From the NCBI RefSeq assembly GCF_900162615.1, contig NZ_FUFN01000009.1:355176-419175 (forward strand): DNA of 64,000 nucleotides. Direction: 5' to 3'. Source of the DNA: Virgibacillus proomii. Its GTDB lineage: Bacteria; Bacillota; Bacilli; Bacillales; Amphibacillaceae. The translations under genes and the position numbers were made by a program. The first letter of the stretch is position 1. The number at the start of each line of letters is the position of its first letter. Below, piece after piece: positions 27,940 to 36,831 of the stretch. The notes beneath the pieces are model-generated. The model was given only the letters and a program-made list of their open reading frames with translations, did no database searches and was not told where the DNA came from.

Positions 27940-28029
27940 TAGAAAAACTTGGCTTGTTACCAAGTTTTAGCGAAAACTATAGTTTTTCTTATACGATAAA
28001 CCCTAAAATTTTATATTTCCTATAGTATC
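27940..28029 (+). repeat. F2 repeat, empty-site copy
   Basis: TAGAAAAACTTGGC, the pairing arm CCAAGTTTTAGCG, ACTATAG, TTTTTCTTATACGATAAA, CCCTAAAATTTTATA and CTATAGTAT. ACTATAG near the middle and CTATAGT at the end can pair. The ATAAA at 27996-28000 is unoccupied, unlike the otherwise matching copy at 30.9-31.2 kb. Confidence 0.85.
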
Positions 28030-28087
28030 CTTTCCTATTACAGATTAAAAGTGCAATTTACAATCAAGATATCTTTAACGGGATAAA

Positions 28088-28228
28088 GTGAAACTTCATT
28101 CAAGTAGTGTTTTTCTCCTTGAATGTTAGTTGAACGAATCGGGGATTTAGGATCCGTTTTTCTCATTATATTCGCAACATCATTAGCTCTTTTTTGAAAT
28201 GAGAAAAGTACGGAACCTTACATCCGGG
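28088..28228 (+). repeat. R element, short form, first of a tandem pair
   Basis: GTGAAACTTCATTCAAG with 5' hairpin TTCAAGtAG / CTTGAA, the short junction TTAGTTGAACGAATCGGGGA, and a changed 3' stem GGATCCG / CGGAACC plus TTCTCAT / ATGAGAA. It is flanked by GATAAA on both sides; the right GATAAA is the left flank of the next copy. Confidence 0.85.
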
Positions 28229-28233
28229 ATAAA

Positions 28234-28400
28234 GTGAAACTTCATTCAAGTAGTGTTTTTCTCCTTGAATGTTAGTACCGCAAGGGTATGACCTAAAGGC
28301 CTTTGAACGAATCGGGGATTTAGGAGCCGTTTTTCTCATCTGTTTGCAACATCATTAGCTCTTTTTTGAAATGAGAAAAGTACGGAACCTTATATTCGGG
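28234..28400 (+). repeat. R element, long form, second of the tandem pair
   Basis: Same 5' stem as the preceding copy but with the optional block ACCGCAAGGGTATGACC before GAACGAATCGGGGATTTAGG. The 3' stem AGCCG / CGGAAC is imperfect. Ends TATTCGGG then ATAAA. Confidence 0.85.
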
Positions 28401-28405
28401 ATAAA

Positions 28406-28590
28406 GGGAAACATGCCTCTAAAACAAAGGTATGCCGACCCTGAGCGGCAAGGCCCGTTTTTAGTCGCCCTTCCTTTCGATTCAAACCGATGATGACTTA
28501 TCGGAAGAAAAAAGCGAAGTTTGCTAGCAGCACGAGCGTCTAAACCAGACGACGCACTACTTTTAAAAATATCCGGATATCGTTCCCTAA
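28406..28590. repeat. Diverged R-like repeat with a different body
   Basis: Begins GGGAAACATGCC directly after the ATAAA of the previous R copy. It carries TTTTTAGTCGCCCTTCCTTT, GATTCAA, GATGATGACTTATCGG and GAAGTTTGCTAG. A related body occurs at 62050-62165. Confidence 0.6.
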
Positions 28591-28595
28591 ATACC

Positions 28596-28645
28596 CAAAA
28601 AAGCATCATCCTGCTAAACTTGCATGGATGATGCTAATTTTTTTA
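28596..28645 (-). terminator. Terminator of the AbgT transporter gene
   Basis: AGCATCATCC / GGATGATGCT flanked by A6 and T7 runs, so it can work on either strand. It lies just beyond the AbgT stop codon. Confidence 0.85.
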
Positions 28646-28649
28646 ACAC

Positions 28650-30173
28650 TTACTTATATAATATTGGTGCATTCGGTCCTAACTCAATACCTAATACCAT
28701 CCAAATAACAAGCATCAACGTCCACCCAACTAAGAAGAAGAGCGAATATGGTATCATCGTCGATACTAAAGTACCTATCCCCATCTTTTTATCATATTTC
28801 TGTGCAAAAGCGATAATAATCGCAAAATAAGTCATTAATGGAGAAATAATATTCGTGGAAGAATCTGCTATTCGATAAGCCATTTGTGTTAATTCAGGCG
28901 AATAACCTAATTGCATCATAATCGGCACAAACACCGGTGCCATCATGGCCCATTTGGCTGATGCACTACCAATAAATATATTGATAAAAGCAGCTAAAAG
29001 AATAAAAATAATTACTAACGGAATACCCGTTAAATTAATCGTTTGGAGAAACTCAGCTCCGTAAACTCCCAATACCAGCCCCATATTTGATTCATTAAAA
29101 TAGGCGACGAATTGTCCTGCAGTAAACGCCAGTACGATAAACATACCCATGGATGCCATCGTATCAGAAAGCTGATAAGCAACATCCTTATCATTTTTTA
29201 TAGTCTTTGTCACTATTCCGAAAACAAGACCCGGAATAAAAAACAAAATAGCAATAACCGGTACGAGTGAACTCATAAATGGTGATTGAATAATTGGTTG
29301 CTCCCCTGTTCCTCGCATAGGTGCACCTTCAGGAAGTACAAGCAAGGAAACTAAGATGAGAGATATGACGATTGAAATACTAGCCCATATCAAGCCTTTC
29401 TTTTCCAACTTAGTTAACTTCTCTAACTTTTCACGATATTCACCTTTATAATCCCCAAGACGAGGCTCAACAATTCGCTCTGTTACCCATGCGCCAATAA
29501 ATGTTAGCAAAAATACCGATGCAGCGATAAACCACCAGTTCATTGAAATATTCATACCTTCTGCATAAGTAGGGTCAATAATAGCAGCTCCAGCAATCGT
29601 CAATTCCCCTAGCAATGCATCTGTTCCTGATAATAGCAGGTTCGCACTAAATCCGCCAGAAACACCGGCAAAGGCAGCAGCCAGTCCAGCTAGAGGATGT
29701 CGACCCACAGCAGCAAATATTAAAGCACCAAGCGGTGGAAGTACAACATAACCAGCATCAGAAGCTACACTAGACATAATTCCTGCAAATACTAGTCCTA
29801 ATGTTATAAAACGGTTAGGAACAGCTAGTACGAAACCACGAAGTAAAGCGCTAATTAATCCCGCTCGTTCGGCAACTCCAATTCCGAGCATGGTGAGTAG
29901 AACAACCCCTAGTGGCGCAAAGCCAATAAAATTATCTGTCATGCTAGTAAAAATATAGTTTATTCCTTCTCCATTTAATAAATTTTTTATTTCTACCATT
30001 TCACCCTCTTCACCCGGATGTTCCACACTAATTCCAAGTGGTGATAAAGCAGCAGATAAAAGCAATACCAATAGAGCTAATATTGCGAATAATGAGACAG
30101 GATGAGGCAATTTATTACCAACTATCTCCACTCCATCCAATGAACGTTGAAAGATCCCCTTCTTTTTACGCAT
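28650..30173 (-). CDS. AbgT-family transporter
   Basis: A 507-residue polytopic membrane protein with about nine to eleven helices and two re-entrant-like regions (GVSGGFSANLLLSGTDALLG and NIFIGSASAKWAMMAPVFVP), typical of AbgT/MtrF proteins. The N-terminal GVEIVGNKLPHPVSLFAILA is a family hallmark. AbgT imports p-aminobenzoyl-glutamate in E. coli, and other members export sulfonamides. An amidase and an M20 peptidase-like gene occur elsewhere in the window but are not in the same operon. ATG follows AAAGGGGAG. Confidence 0.93.
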   Translation of the reverse strand: MRKKKGIFQRSLDGVEIVGNKLPHPVSLFAILALLVLLLSAALSPLGISVEHPGEEGEMVEIKNLLNGEGINYIFTSMTDNFIGFAPLGVVLLTMLGIGVAERAGLISALLRGFVLAVPNRFITLGLVFAGIMSSVASDAGYVVLPPLGALIFAAVGRHPLAGLAAAFAGVSGGFSANLLLSGTDALLGELTIAGAAIIDPTYAEGMNISMNWWFIAASVFLLTFIGAWVTERIVEPRLGDYKGEYREKLEKLTKLEKKGLIWASISIVISLILVSLLVLPEGAPMRGTGEQPIIQSPFMSSLVPVIAILFFIPGLVFGIVTKTIKNDKDVAYQLSDTMASMGMFIVLAFTAGQFVAYFNESNMGLVLGVYGAEFLQTINLTGIPLVIIFILLAAFINIFIGSASAKWAMMAPVFVPIMMQLGYSPELTQMAYRIADSSTNIISPLMTYFAIIIAFAQKYDKKMGIGTLVSTMIPYSLFFLVGWTLMLVIWMVLGIELGPNAPILYK

Positions 30174-30881
30174 ACTTTCTCCCCTTTCCTATTAAGGCAC
30201 AAATGTAAAATATTTTGAAAACTATATTCAAATTGGAAGCGCATACTACCCATTATATATATATTATCCATCGTTGAAAATAGGAAATAAAATTAAATAA
30301 TTAGTGTTTTTATTAACAAAATTAAAACATTTAGTTTGAAGTTAAACTATGTTTATCAGAAACTCGTTCACCTCTTAAAATTCAGACGTTTTTTATTAAA
30401 CTATAGCAGTAACGAACCTAACTTGAACCTTAGGATAATTTAAATCCCCACGGGTCTTTGAATTCATTACATTAACTTTTACGATTAGAAGAACTATTAC
30501 CTATTTCCTCATACAAGTTGGAAAGCTTCATTAATAGTAAATAAGGTGTAGAATTTCCCATGATACAATCCCGTTGTACTTCTGCGTGAGATGTCTTGTC
30601 TTTAGAATTGCAAATAAAATGGAGCATCATTCAGTGGGCGTTTTTCTCTAAAAAGCATAGATGAAAGACTAAGATAGCAACGTCCTTGAAAAAACGCGAT
30701 GTATCGCTGTTGTAGTCCTCCCTGTTCTGTTGGCCCAAGCGAATCGAGTATTTAAGTGCCATTATCCCTTGTTTAAACTTCCTTCGTATTTTCTTATCAA
30801 TCGAAAATAGGAATCTTACAGCACACCTTTAAATGCCGGTTCTTCTCCTTTAGAAAGCCTACGCAGATGCAGGTATGCTGT
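30174..30881. other. Intergenic region with a degenerate R element at 30619-30834
   Basis: Left of 30600 is AT-rich sequence with the AbgT promoter. After ATAAA at 30614 a decayed R copy begins GGAGCATCATTCAG, contains one 40-base unit CCTTGAAAAAACGCGATGTA, and ends with a GGTATTTAAG-like core and TTACAGCAC. No gene is supported. Confidence 0.6.
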
Positions 30882-31159
30882 TTAGAAAAACTTGGCGTGT
30901 CGCCAAGTCTTTAGCGAAAAGCTGTAGTTTTTCTTATACGATAAAGTGAAACTTCATTCAGTAGGAGTTTTCTTCCCTCTCCTACTGAATGTTAGTACCA
31001 CAAGGGTATGACCTAAAGGCCCTTGAACCAATCGGGCATTTAAGTGCTGTTTTCTCCCACTTTGACACTTTGTATCAACTAAAGGCTCTTGAAGTAGGAA
31101 TCTTACGGCACCTTACATGCGGGATAAACCCTAAAATTTTTTAGTTTCCTATAGTATAA
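30882..31159 (+). repeat. F2 repeat interrupted by an R element
   Basis: The F2 left half (to ATAAA at 30941-30945) is followed by a complete long-form R element (30946-31123) and a second ATAAA (31124-31128). F2 then resumes with CCCTAAAATTTT and CTATAGTATAAA. Compared with the empty copy at 27940-28029 the insertion is exactly at ATAAA with that pentamer duplicated. The right end of F2 contains the stop codon of the amidase gene. Confidence 0.9.
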
Positions 31160-32673
31160 ACAAATAAACCTTCTTTATTTTGAAAATATGGGTTTCCATT
31201 CATCCCTATCCACAAGTCAGACTGTTCTATCTGGTATGCTAATTGGAATAAGCGATGTTCTTCCCCTTTATTTGCCATCACCTGCACTCCTAATGGTAAT
31301 CCTACTTTTGAAAGATGAACAGGTAAAGACATGGCAGGCTGACCGGTTAAATTAGCAAGTTGTGTAAATGGCGTATACGTTAAGCTTGGTAAAAACATAT
31401 CATATATTAATTCTTGCTGTTCAACTGGATCTGCTTTTTCCATTTCTACTATCATTCGTTTTTTCTCTTCGCTACTCCATGATAATTCCCCTACTTTTGG
31501 AGCTGTGTAGGCAGTAGCAGGTGTAATATAGAAATCGTACGTTTGGTGAAAGTCAGCCATTTGCTCAGCCGCAATATCCCAAGCAGTAAGACTTGTAGAG
31601 AATTCAGCTGCAGATACAGATTGACCAGCAAGATGTAATAACCATGTTTCTAATTCGACATCGTTTTCTGTAATTTTTCTTTGAATTAATTTTTCTAATT
31701 GGGTAAGTAATGCAGCTATTTCTCCACTATTCATTAAATAATAATTGCACATTAACTGCTTACCATCAATTTTTGGTTCTATTTCCTCCACATGATGTCC
31801 GCAGTTTTCTAACCATTTCACCGTTTTCATGACAGCAGATTTTGCATCCTCTGACACCGGTGTATCTACCGGTGAAGCAGTTGAAAAAGCAATACGGAGT
31901 GATTGTTGAAATGGTTTTTGTAGCCAATCTACATAGTGTTCTAAAAATAAAGGTGCTTGAAAAGCAGCTTCTGGCTGGCAAGTTTTGAGTAAATCAAGCA
32001 TAGCTGCACTATCTCTTACACTTCTTGAGAGGACAAAATCAATTGCTGCTCCATGCCATTGACGCCCCGCTCCAGGACCTACAGGCGTCCTTCCTCTCGT
32101 TGGTTTTAACCCAAATAAGCTGGTAAATGAAGCTGGAATACGAATTGACCCACCACCATCACTAGCACCAGCTAATGGAACAATTCCAGCCGCAACAGCA
32201 GCTGCAGAACCACCACTTGATCCACCAGGTGAGTACTGTTTATTCCATGGATTTCTCGTTGCATCATAAAGTTCTGGCTCTGTGATATTCTTTAAGCCAA
32301 ATTCAGGTGCATTCGTATGCCCAATAAATTGAAATCCTGCCTCTTTAAACACCCGTACAAAGTTCGTATCTTGATCAGCAACAACATCTTGTAACAACCT
32401 GGATCCGGATGTGTTTTTTTCTCCCGCTAAACGCTGGCCTGTATTTTTTAACAATACAGGTACACCTGCAAATGGGCTATCAGCATGTTCGTTTTGCTCA
32501 ACCTCATTTAATACTTTTTCCTTCCGCTCAAAGATCACAGCATTTAAGGTTGCGTTAACAGCTTCAAGCTGCTTTAAACTTGCGAGTAAAACCTCTTTTG
32601 GCGTCGTTTCTCCCCGTTTTATTAAATCAGCTAAAGCAGTTGCATCATAATTAATATATTCTCTGATATTCAC
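31141..32673 (-). CDS. Amidase (amidase-signature family)
   Basis: A 510-residue enzyme with the Ser-cisSer-Lys centre: Lys in VPVLLKNTGQ, Ser in SPGGSSGGSAAAVAAG and the nucleophile in GASDGGGSIRIPAS. It is GatA-like but lacks a GatB/GatC context, so it is more likely an aliphatic or aryl amidase, such as 6-aminohexanoate cyclic-dimer hydrolase-like enzymes. GTG start after GAGGTG. The last codons (VYTIGN and stop) lie within the F2 repeat, so the repeat has supplied or replaced the natural C-terminus. Confidence 0.9.
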   Translation of the reverse strand: MNIREYINYDATALADLIKRGETTPKEVLLASLKQLEAVNATLNAVIFERKEKVLNEVEQNEHADSPFAGVPVLLKNTGQRLAGEKNTSGSRLLQDVVADQDTNFVRVFKEAGFQFIGHTNAPEFGLKNITEPELYDATRNPWNKQYSPGGSSGGSAAAVAAGIVPLAGASDGGGSIRIPASFTSLFGLKPTRGRTPVGPGAGRQWHGAAIDFVLSRSVRDSAAMLDLLKTCQPEAAFQAPLFLEHYVDWLQKPFQQSLRIAFSTASPVDTPVSEDAKSAVMKTVKWLENCGHHVEEIEPKIDGKQLMCNYYLMNSGEIAALLTQLEKLIQRKITENDVELETWLLHLAGQSVSAAEFSTSLTAWDIAAEQMADFHQTYDFYITPATAYTAPKVGELSWSSEEKKRMIVEMEKADPVEQQELIYDMFLPSLTYTPFTQLANLTGQPAMSLPVHLSKVGLPLGVQVMANKGEEHRLFQLAYQIEQSDLWIGMNGNPYFQNKEGLFVYTIGN

Positions 32674-32741
32674 TGCTACACCTCATTTTTTATTTTGTCA
32701 TAAGTGTAACATTGAAAGATTACAATGCCAATAACACCCCG

Positions 32742-32894
32742 CTAATTTTTAGTACGCTCCTCTTCTTTTTTCCACGGGGGGTCACCATATTTGCGCATTT
32801 TCATATTTATTTTGGAAATCAAATAGGGGATAATAAAAGCTAGGATGATATAAATAATTGTCCTTATATCCGGTAGCTGAATCCATTCTTTCAT
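32742..32894 (-). CDS. Small single-helix membrane protein downstream of ger genes
   Basis: A 50-residue frame, MKEWIQLPDIRTIIYIILAF then IIPYLISKINMKMRKYGDPP and a charged tail, preceded by AGGAGAG eight bases before ATG. One membrane helix at about residues 12-28. It lies on the same strand as gerA-gerB, separated from gerB by three tandem R repeats. Small accessory subunits are known in some ger operons, but I do not recognise this one and its link to germination is inferred from position. Confidence 0.6.
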   Translation of the reverse strand: MKEWIQLPDIRTIIYIILAFIIPYLISKINMKMRKYGDPPWKKEEERTKN

Positions 32895-32947
32895 AGTCAA
32901 TTTCTCTCCTGTTATTTTGTTAACTTCTTATATATCTTATTAATACA

Positions 32948-33328
32948 GTGAATTTTCATTTCTTGGATTTCTTTTCCCAAGAAATGTTAGTTGAACCAAT
33001 CGGGCATTTAGGTGCCGTTTTCTACATTTAAAAACTTCTCTCTTTTCTCTTACGGCACCTTACATGCGGGGTAAAGTGAAACTTCATTTCTTGGATTTCT
33101 TTTCCCAAGAAATGTTAGTTGAACCAATCGGGCATTTAGGTGCCGTTTTCTACATTTTAAAACTTCTCTCTTTTCTCTTTACGGCACCTTACATGCGGGA
33201 TAAAGTGAAACTTCATTTCTTGGATTTCTTTTCCCAAGAAATGTTAGTTGAACCAATCGGGCATTTAGGTGCCGTTTTCTACATTTTAAAACTTCTCTCT
33301 TTTCTCTTTACGGCACCTTACATGCGGG
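32948..33328 (+). repeat. Three tandem short-form R elements, period about 129 bp
   Basis: Copies at 32948-33070, 33076-33199 and 33205-33328 are nearly identical: 5' stem TTTCTTGG / CCAAGAAA, junction TTAGTTGAACC, core CGGGCATTTAGGTGCCGTTT, inner AAACTTCTCTC and closing ACGGCACCTTACATGCGGG. The separators are GTAAA, ATAAA and a final ATAAA. The first copy has GTGAATTTTCAT in place of GTGAAACTTCAT and follows ATACA. The array sits immediately after the gerB stop codon. Confidence 0.95.
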
Positions 33329-33334
33329 ATAAAA

Positions 33335-34450
33335 CTACTTTTTTGTTTTATCTTTTTTAGTCGTTTTTTTTATTTTTACCATGAACAAAAGAACTAAAAT
33401 GATTAACGTTTTTATAATTAATCCGTAGATACTGACAAATTCACTAAATCGCTCTACAGCGAGAATATCCGCAGGTAACATACCAATTAAAAATACAAGT
33501 GGCGATAGGATATAAAGTAATTGCATTTTTTTCAGCTTAAAAATCGATTCAAGTGCAAAAACGGAAGCATCCAGCGCCATCGTAATTGTATTAAAAATTG
33601 CCATAATCCAAATTACAAAAAAAATCGAATCAAACCGTTCAAAAAAGCCTCCAGGTATTTCAATTTCTTTTGCCAATTCAATAATCGGATAGTTTACATT
33701 CGCTGTTGCTGTATATCCGAACACACCAACACACATGAAATAAATAAATATGTACATCAGAGGAACAAATGCCATCCCATAAGCCGCTCTTTTTGGCGCG
33801 TTTTTCGGAGTGCGTACCAATGATGTATAAAGCAGCAATATAAATGGACCTGAATAGGCGAACAGACTAGTTTTTGTTGAATGAACAAACCCTGAAACAT
33901 CCGTTTGAAGTACCGGTAAAAAATTGGTCACATCAATAAAATTAATTGAAAAAATACCAACGATCAGGATAATCCAAATAATAATTGGAAAAAACATCAT
34001 ATTTATTCGAAACAATCCTGCTCTTGATCCAGATATCGCATAGACGACAACAAGTAAAAAGGTTAAGGAAATAACTTCAACTGGCGTACGATCAAACAAA
34101 TATTCCTTTGCAATATCAGAGATAGCACGAATAACAAACCCACCGATAAAAATACCTTCCAAGGCGAGCAAGAAAGTGAACACGATCGCTATTGGTTTTG
34201 TTACTAAGGATGATGCAAAGCTAATAAATGATTGATGGGGGAACAGCGAAGCAAGTTTGGTCAGCAACCAAGCATAGCCAATAAAGAAAAGCCCAGTAAT
34301 AAAGATAGCTAACCAGCCATCAGCAGCAATGGTGTCCTCAGCAAGATCCTTTGGTAATGTAAGGATCCCTAACCCAATTATAATGGAGGGGACAGCAATC
34401 ATTAATTCTTTATCACTAATTGTTTCATCAGCATATTCAAACGACTTCAA
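33335..34450 (-). CDS. gerAB-like: Spore germination protein, GerAB/YndE family (APC-type, 10 TM)
   Basis: A 371-residue integral membrane protein with ten helices. The family opening is DKELMIAVPSIIIGLGILTL, followed by IFIGGFVIRAISDIAKEYLF. It is the B subunit that binds germinant in GerA-type nutrient receptors of the spore inner membrane. It overlaps gerA by 4 bases. No gerC lipoprotein gene follows; the tandem R array begins 6 bases past the stop codon, with a 50-residue membrane protein beyond it. Confidence 0.9.
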   Translation of the reverse strand: MKSFEYADETISDKELMIAVPSIIIGLGILTLPKDLAEDTIAADGWLAIFITGLFFIGYAWLLTKLASLFPHQSFISFASSLVTKPIAIVFTFLLALEGIFIGGFVIRAISDIAKEYLFDRTPVEVISLTFLLVVVYAISGSRAGLFRINMMFFPIIIWIILIVGIFSINFIDVTNFLPVLQTDVSGFVHSTKTSLFAYSGPFILLLYTSLVRTPKNAPKRAAYGMAFVPLMYIFIYFMCVGVFGYTATANVNYPIIELAKEIEIPGGFFERFDSIFFVIWIMAIFNTITMALDASVFALESIFKLKKMQLLYILSPLVFLIGMLPADILAVERFSEFVSIYGLIIKTLIILVLLFMVKIKKTTKKDKTKK

Positions 34451-35994
34451 ATCTGTTCCCCCCTTTTATCAGCAGCTATTTTATCCGTTGGTTGCAAGTG
34501 TTCCGGTCTTCTTGTCAGTAAAGGTATCGGCAGACGTAAAACAAGATCCCTCCAATCCTTTACAAAAGTTGGGGCATACGGAGCTGAATAAGGTACACCA
34601 AAACTTTTTAAATTTACAATATGGATGTTAATCATGATATAGACAAGAATAATCCCGTAAAGACCAAACATAGCCGCCGCTATCATAAAAGCAAAACGGA
34701 TGAGGCGAAACGAAATGGCTATACTATAAATGGGAATGGTAAAGGATGCTACCGCCGTTAATGCTACAACAATAACCATAATCGGACTAACAATCCCTGC
34801 TGATACAGCAGCTTCACCAATGACTAGACCACCAACTATCCCAATCGTTTGACCAATCGTTTTAGGTAATCGTGCACCGGCTTCCCGTAATAACTCCATC
34901 GTAGTCCCCATCAGTAATGCTTCAACAAAAGCAGGAAATGGTACACCTTGTCTGGTAGCTGCAATTGAGAAAGCTATTTGCGAAGGAATCATACCTTGAT
35001 GATAAGATATCAAAGCTATATATAATGCTGGCAAAAACATCGTAATAAAGGCCGCAAGATAACGCAGGAACCTAATTAATGTTCCAATTATCCATCTTTC
35101 ATAATAATCCTCAGGGGATTGAAATGTACTGCCTATCGTAGAAGGTGCGATTAAAATGAATGGTGTTCCATCTAACAAAATAACAAACTTTCCTTGCGTC
35201 AAAGCGATAGCTGCTTTATCAGGACGCTCACTATTTTCCATTTGTGGAAATGGTGACAAAAAACTATCTTCTATCCATTGTTCAATATAGCCTGATTCCA
35301 AAGCGTCATCCATATCAATTGATTTCAACCTGCGCTCAACTTCTTTTAATACATCTGGATGAATAATATCTGCAATATACGCTACTACTAAATTTTTCTT
35401 CGATCTTCTACCAATTTGATGAACTTTAAATCGTAAATTAGGATCGCGAATTTGCCGTCGAATGAGTACCATATTTGTGCTTAAATTTTCCACAAAACCT
35501 TCTCGAGAACCACGGATAAGGGATTCTGATATGGGTTCCTCAATTGCTCGGCTTTCCCAATCTTTCGTATCCAGTATTAAAGCGCGATCTACCTGTTCCA
35601 ATAAAAAAACGGAGCTTCCTGAGAGCAGATCAAGCATTAAATCATCCATGCTATCTACATTTTTAATGTCAGAAATACTTATTAATTCTTGATGAATAAT
35701 CGCTAAAAGATTTTTCTGATTTTGTTCAGTAAGTTTCTTTTCATCCTTAATTTCCTCAAGATTTTTCAGCACATTTTCTTCAATTTCCGTTTTATTGGTT
35801 AACCCATCTATGTAAACAATCGCACATGGACGGTCAGCTAAATACATTTTTCGTATGACTAAATCCATTGGTGAGTCCAGCAATTCTTTTATTGTATCCA
35901 GATTCTCTTTTAAAGATAATGTTATATTATCAACGTTCTTAATAGTTTTCTGACTATTCCCCTTCGTTTTCCGCTGAAATATTCGTCTAGCCAA
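34447..35994 (-). CDS. gerAA-like: Spore germination protein, GerAA family
   Basis: A 515-residue protein. A soluble N-terminal domain of about 250 residues is followed by the conserved stretch SPFPQMENSERPDKAAIALT and a four-to-five-helix membrane domain (ALYIALISYHQGMIPSQIAF, PFPAFVEALLMGTTMELLRE, GEAAVSAGIVSPIMVIV). This is the A subunit of GerA-type receptors. TTG start follows AGGAGGTGAT by 7 bases. Expression under a forespore sigma factor is expected from the family, but I did not find a convincing sigma-G promoter. Confidence 0.92.
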   Translation of the reverse strand: MARRIFQRKTKGNSQKTIKNVDNITLSLKENLDTIKELLDSPMDLVIRKMYLADRPCAIVYIDGLTNKTEIEENVLKNLEEIKDEKKLTEQNQKNLLAIIHQELISISDIKNVDSMDDLMLDLLSGSSVFLLEQVDRALILDTKDWESRAIEEPISESLIRGSREGFVENLSTNMVLIRRQIRDPNLRFKVHQIGRRSKKNLVVAYIADIIHPDVLKEVERRLKSIDMDDALESGYIEQWIEDSFLSPFPQMENSERPDKAAIALTQGKFVILLDGTPFILIAPSTIGSTFQSPEDYYERWIIGTLIRFLRYLAAFITMFLPALYIALISYHQGMIPSQIAFSIAATRQGVPFPAFVEALLMGTTMELLREAGARLPKTIGQTIGIVGGLVIGEAAVSAGIVSPIMVIVVALTAVASFTIPIYSIAISFRLIRFAFMIAAAMFGLYGIILVYIMINIHIVNLKSFGVPYSAPYAPTFVKDWRDLVLRLPIPLLTRRPEHLQPTDKIAADKRGEQI

Positions 35995-36334
35995 ATGGAA
36001 TCACCTCCTACATATGGAGTATCTTCCCTCTTCTTTTGCCCATTAAATCAATACATTATACACTCACCTTTTTGTATAAGAATTTTTTTTCGGCTTAAAC
36101 TACAAGATATAAAAGTAATGCACCCTAGAACTTTGGACAATTTAATAGGAATTTTAATCCATCAAAGACTTAAAAAATAAGGGGGAAGCGTCTAGTTAAC
36201 TTTCCTTATATGTGTACATTTTTTCGGCATCAAACCAAAGCCTCTGCTTCATATAGCGTCAATAAGTTAGTCGATGTAAAGATCACAAACATTCTTAACG
36301 ATTAAGTATTCATATCAGTAGCGCTTGAAATAAA
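35995..36334. other. Intergenic region upstream of gerA
   Basis: No gene supported. Contains the ribosome binding site and presumed promoter of gerA on the minus strand and, at 36330-36334, the ATAAA that flanks the following repeat. Confidence 0.4.
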
Positions 36335-36782
36335 GTGAAGCTTCAATCAGCATTATTGTTCTAATTCCATAGATAATGGAATTAGAACAACGTCCTTGAT
36401 AAATCACGGTATGTCATCAACGAGTCTTTTTGTCCTTGAAAATCCCGCGAAGTCCAATGAAGAAGAAACTTCTTCTCCTTGAAAAACCGCGATGTATCGC
36501 TATCGTAGTCCTTCTTGTCCTTGAAAAAGAAAAATACTTTTTCTACGTACGGTGTATAGCTGTAAAAAGCATACTATGTCCTAGAAAAAGGAAAGCACTT
36601 TTTCGTCGTGCGATGTCTATTCAAGGAAGCCTTTCTTGTCCTAGAAAAAGGAAAGCACTCTTTCGTCGTACGATGTACCGCTTCCGGTGTTTCTGAGCAA
36701 AACGGGTATTTAAGTGCAGGCATCACCACTTCGATTTCTTGTATTCTCTTGAAGATGGATTCTTCCACTACCTAAATGCGGT
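36335..36782. repeat. Expanded R-like element with internal unit array
   Basis: Starts GTGAAGCTTCAATCAG after ATAAA and ends ACCTAAATGCGGT before ATAAA, the R boundaries. Between the ends are five or six degenerate units of 40-65 bases of the form CCTTGAAAAACCGCGATGTA followed by TCGCT..CGTAGTCCTTCTTG. Two adjacent units share CTAGAAAAAGGAAAGCAC. Apparent frames through this region are translations of the repeats. Confidence 0.75.
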
Positions 36783-36831
36783 ATAAATATACTTTAAAAA
36801 CGGACATCACATTTTGAAAGGAGCTATGAAA

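Noticed and set aside
32948..33328. Possible CRISPR array
   Set aside because: Period is 129 bp with no spacers; the units are complete hairpin elements and no cas genes are near.
33064..33360. 98-codon plus-strand frame with two identical 42-residue repeats
   Set aside because: It is a translation of the tandem R elements, has no ribosome binding site and keeps open only because the period is a multiple of three.
36430..36782. Open frames on both strands with repeated Pro-Arg-Lys segments
   Set aside because: They arise from the unit array inside the expanded R element and lack start signals.
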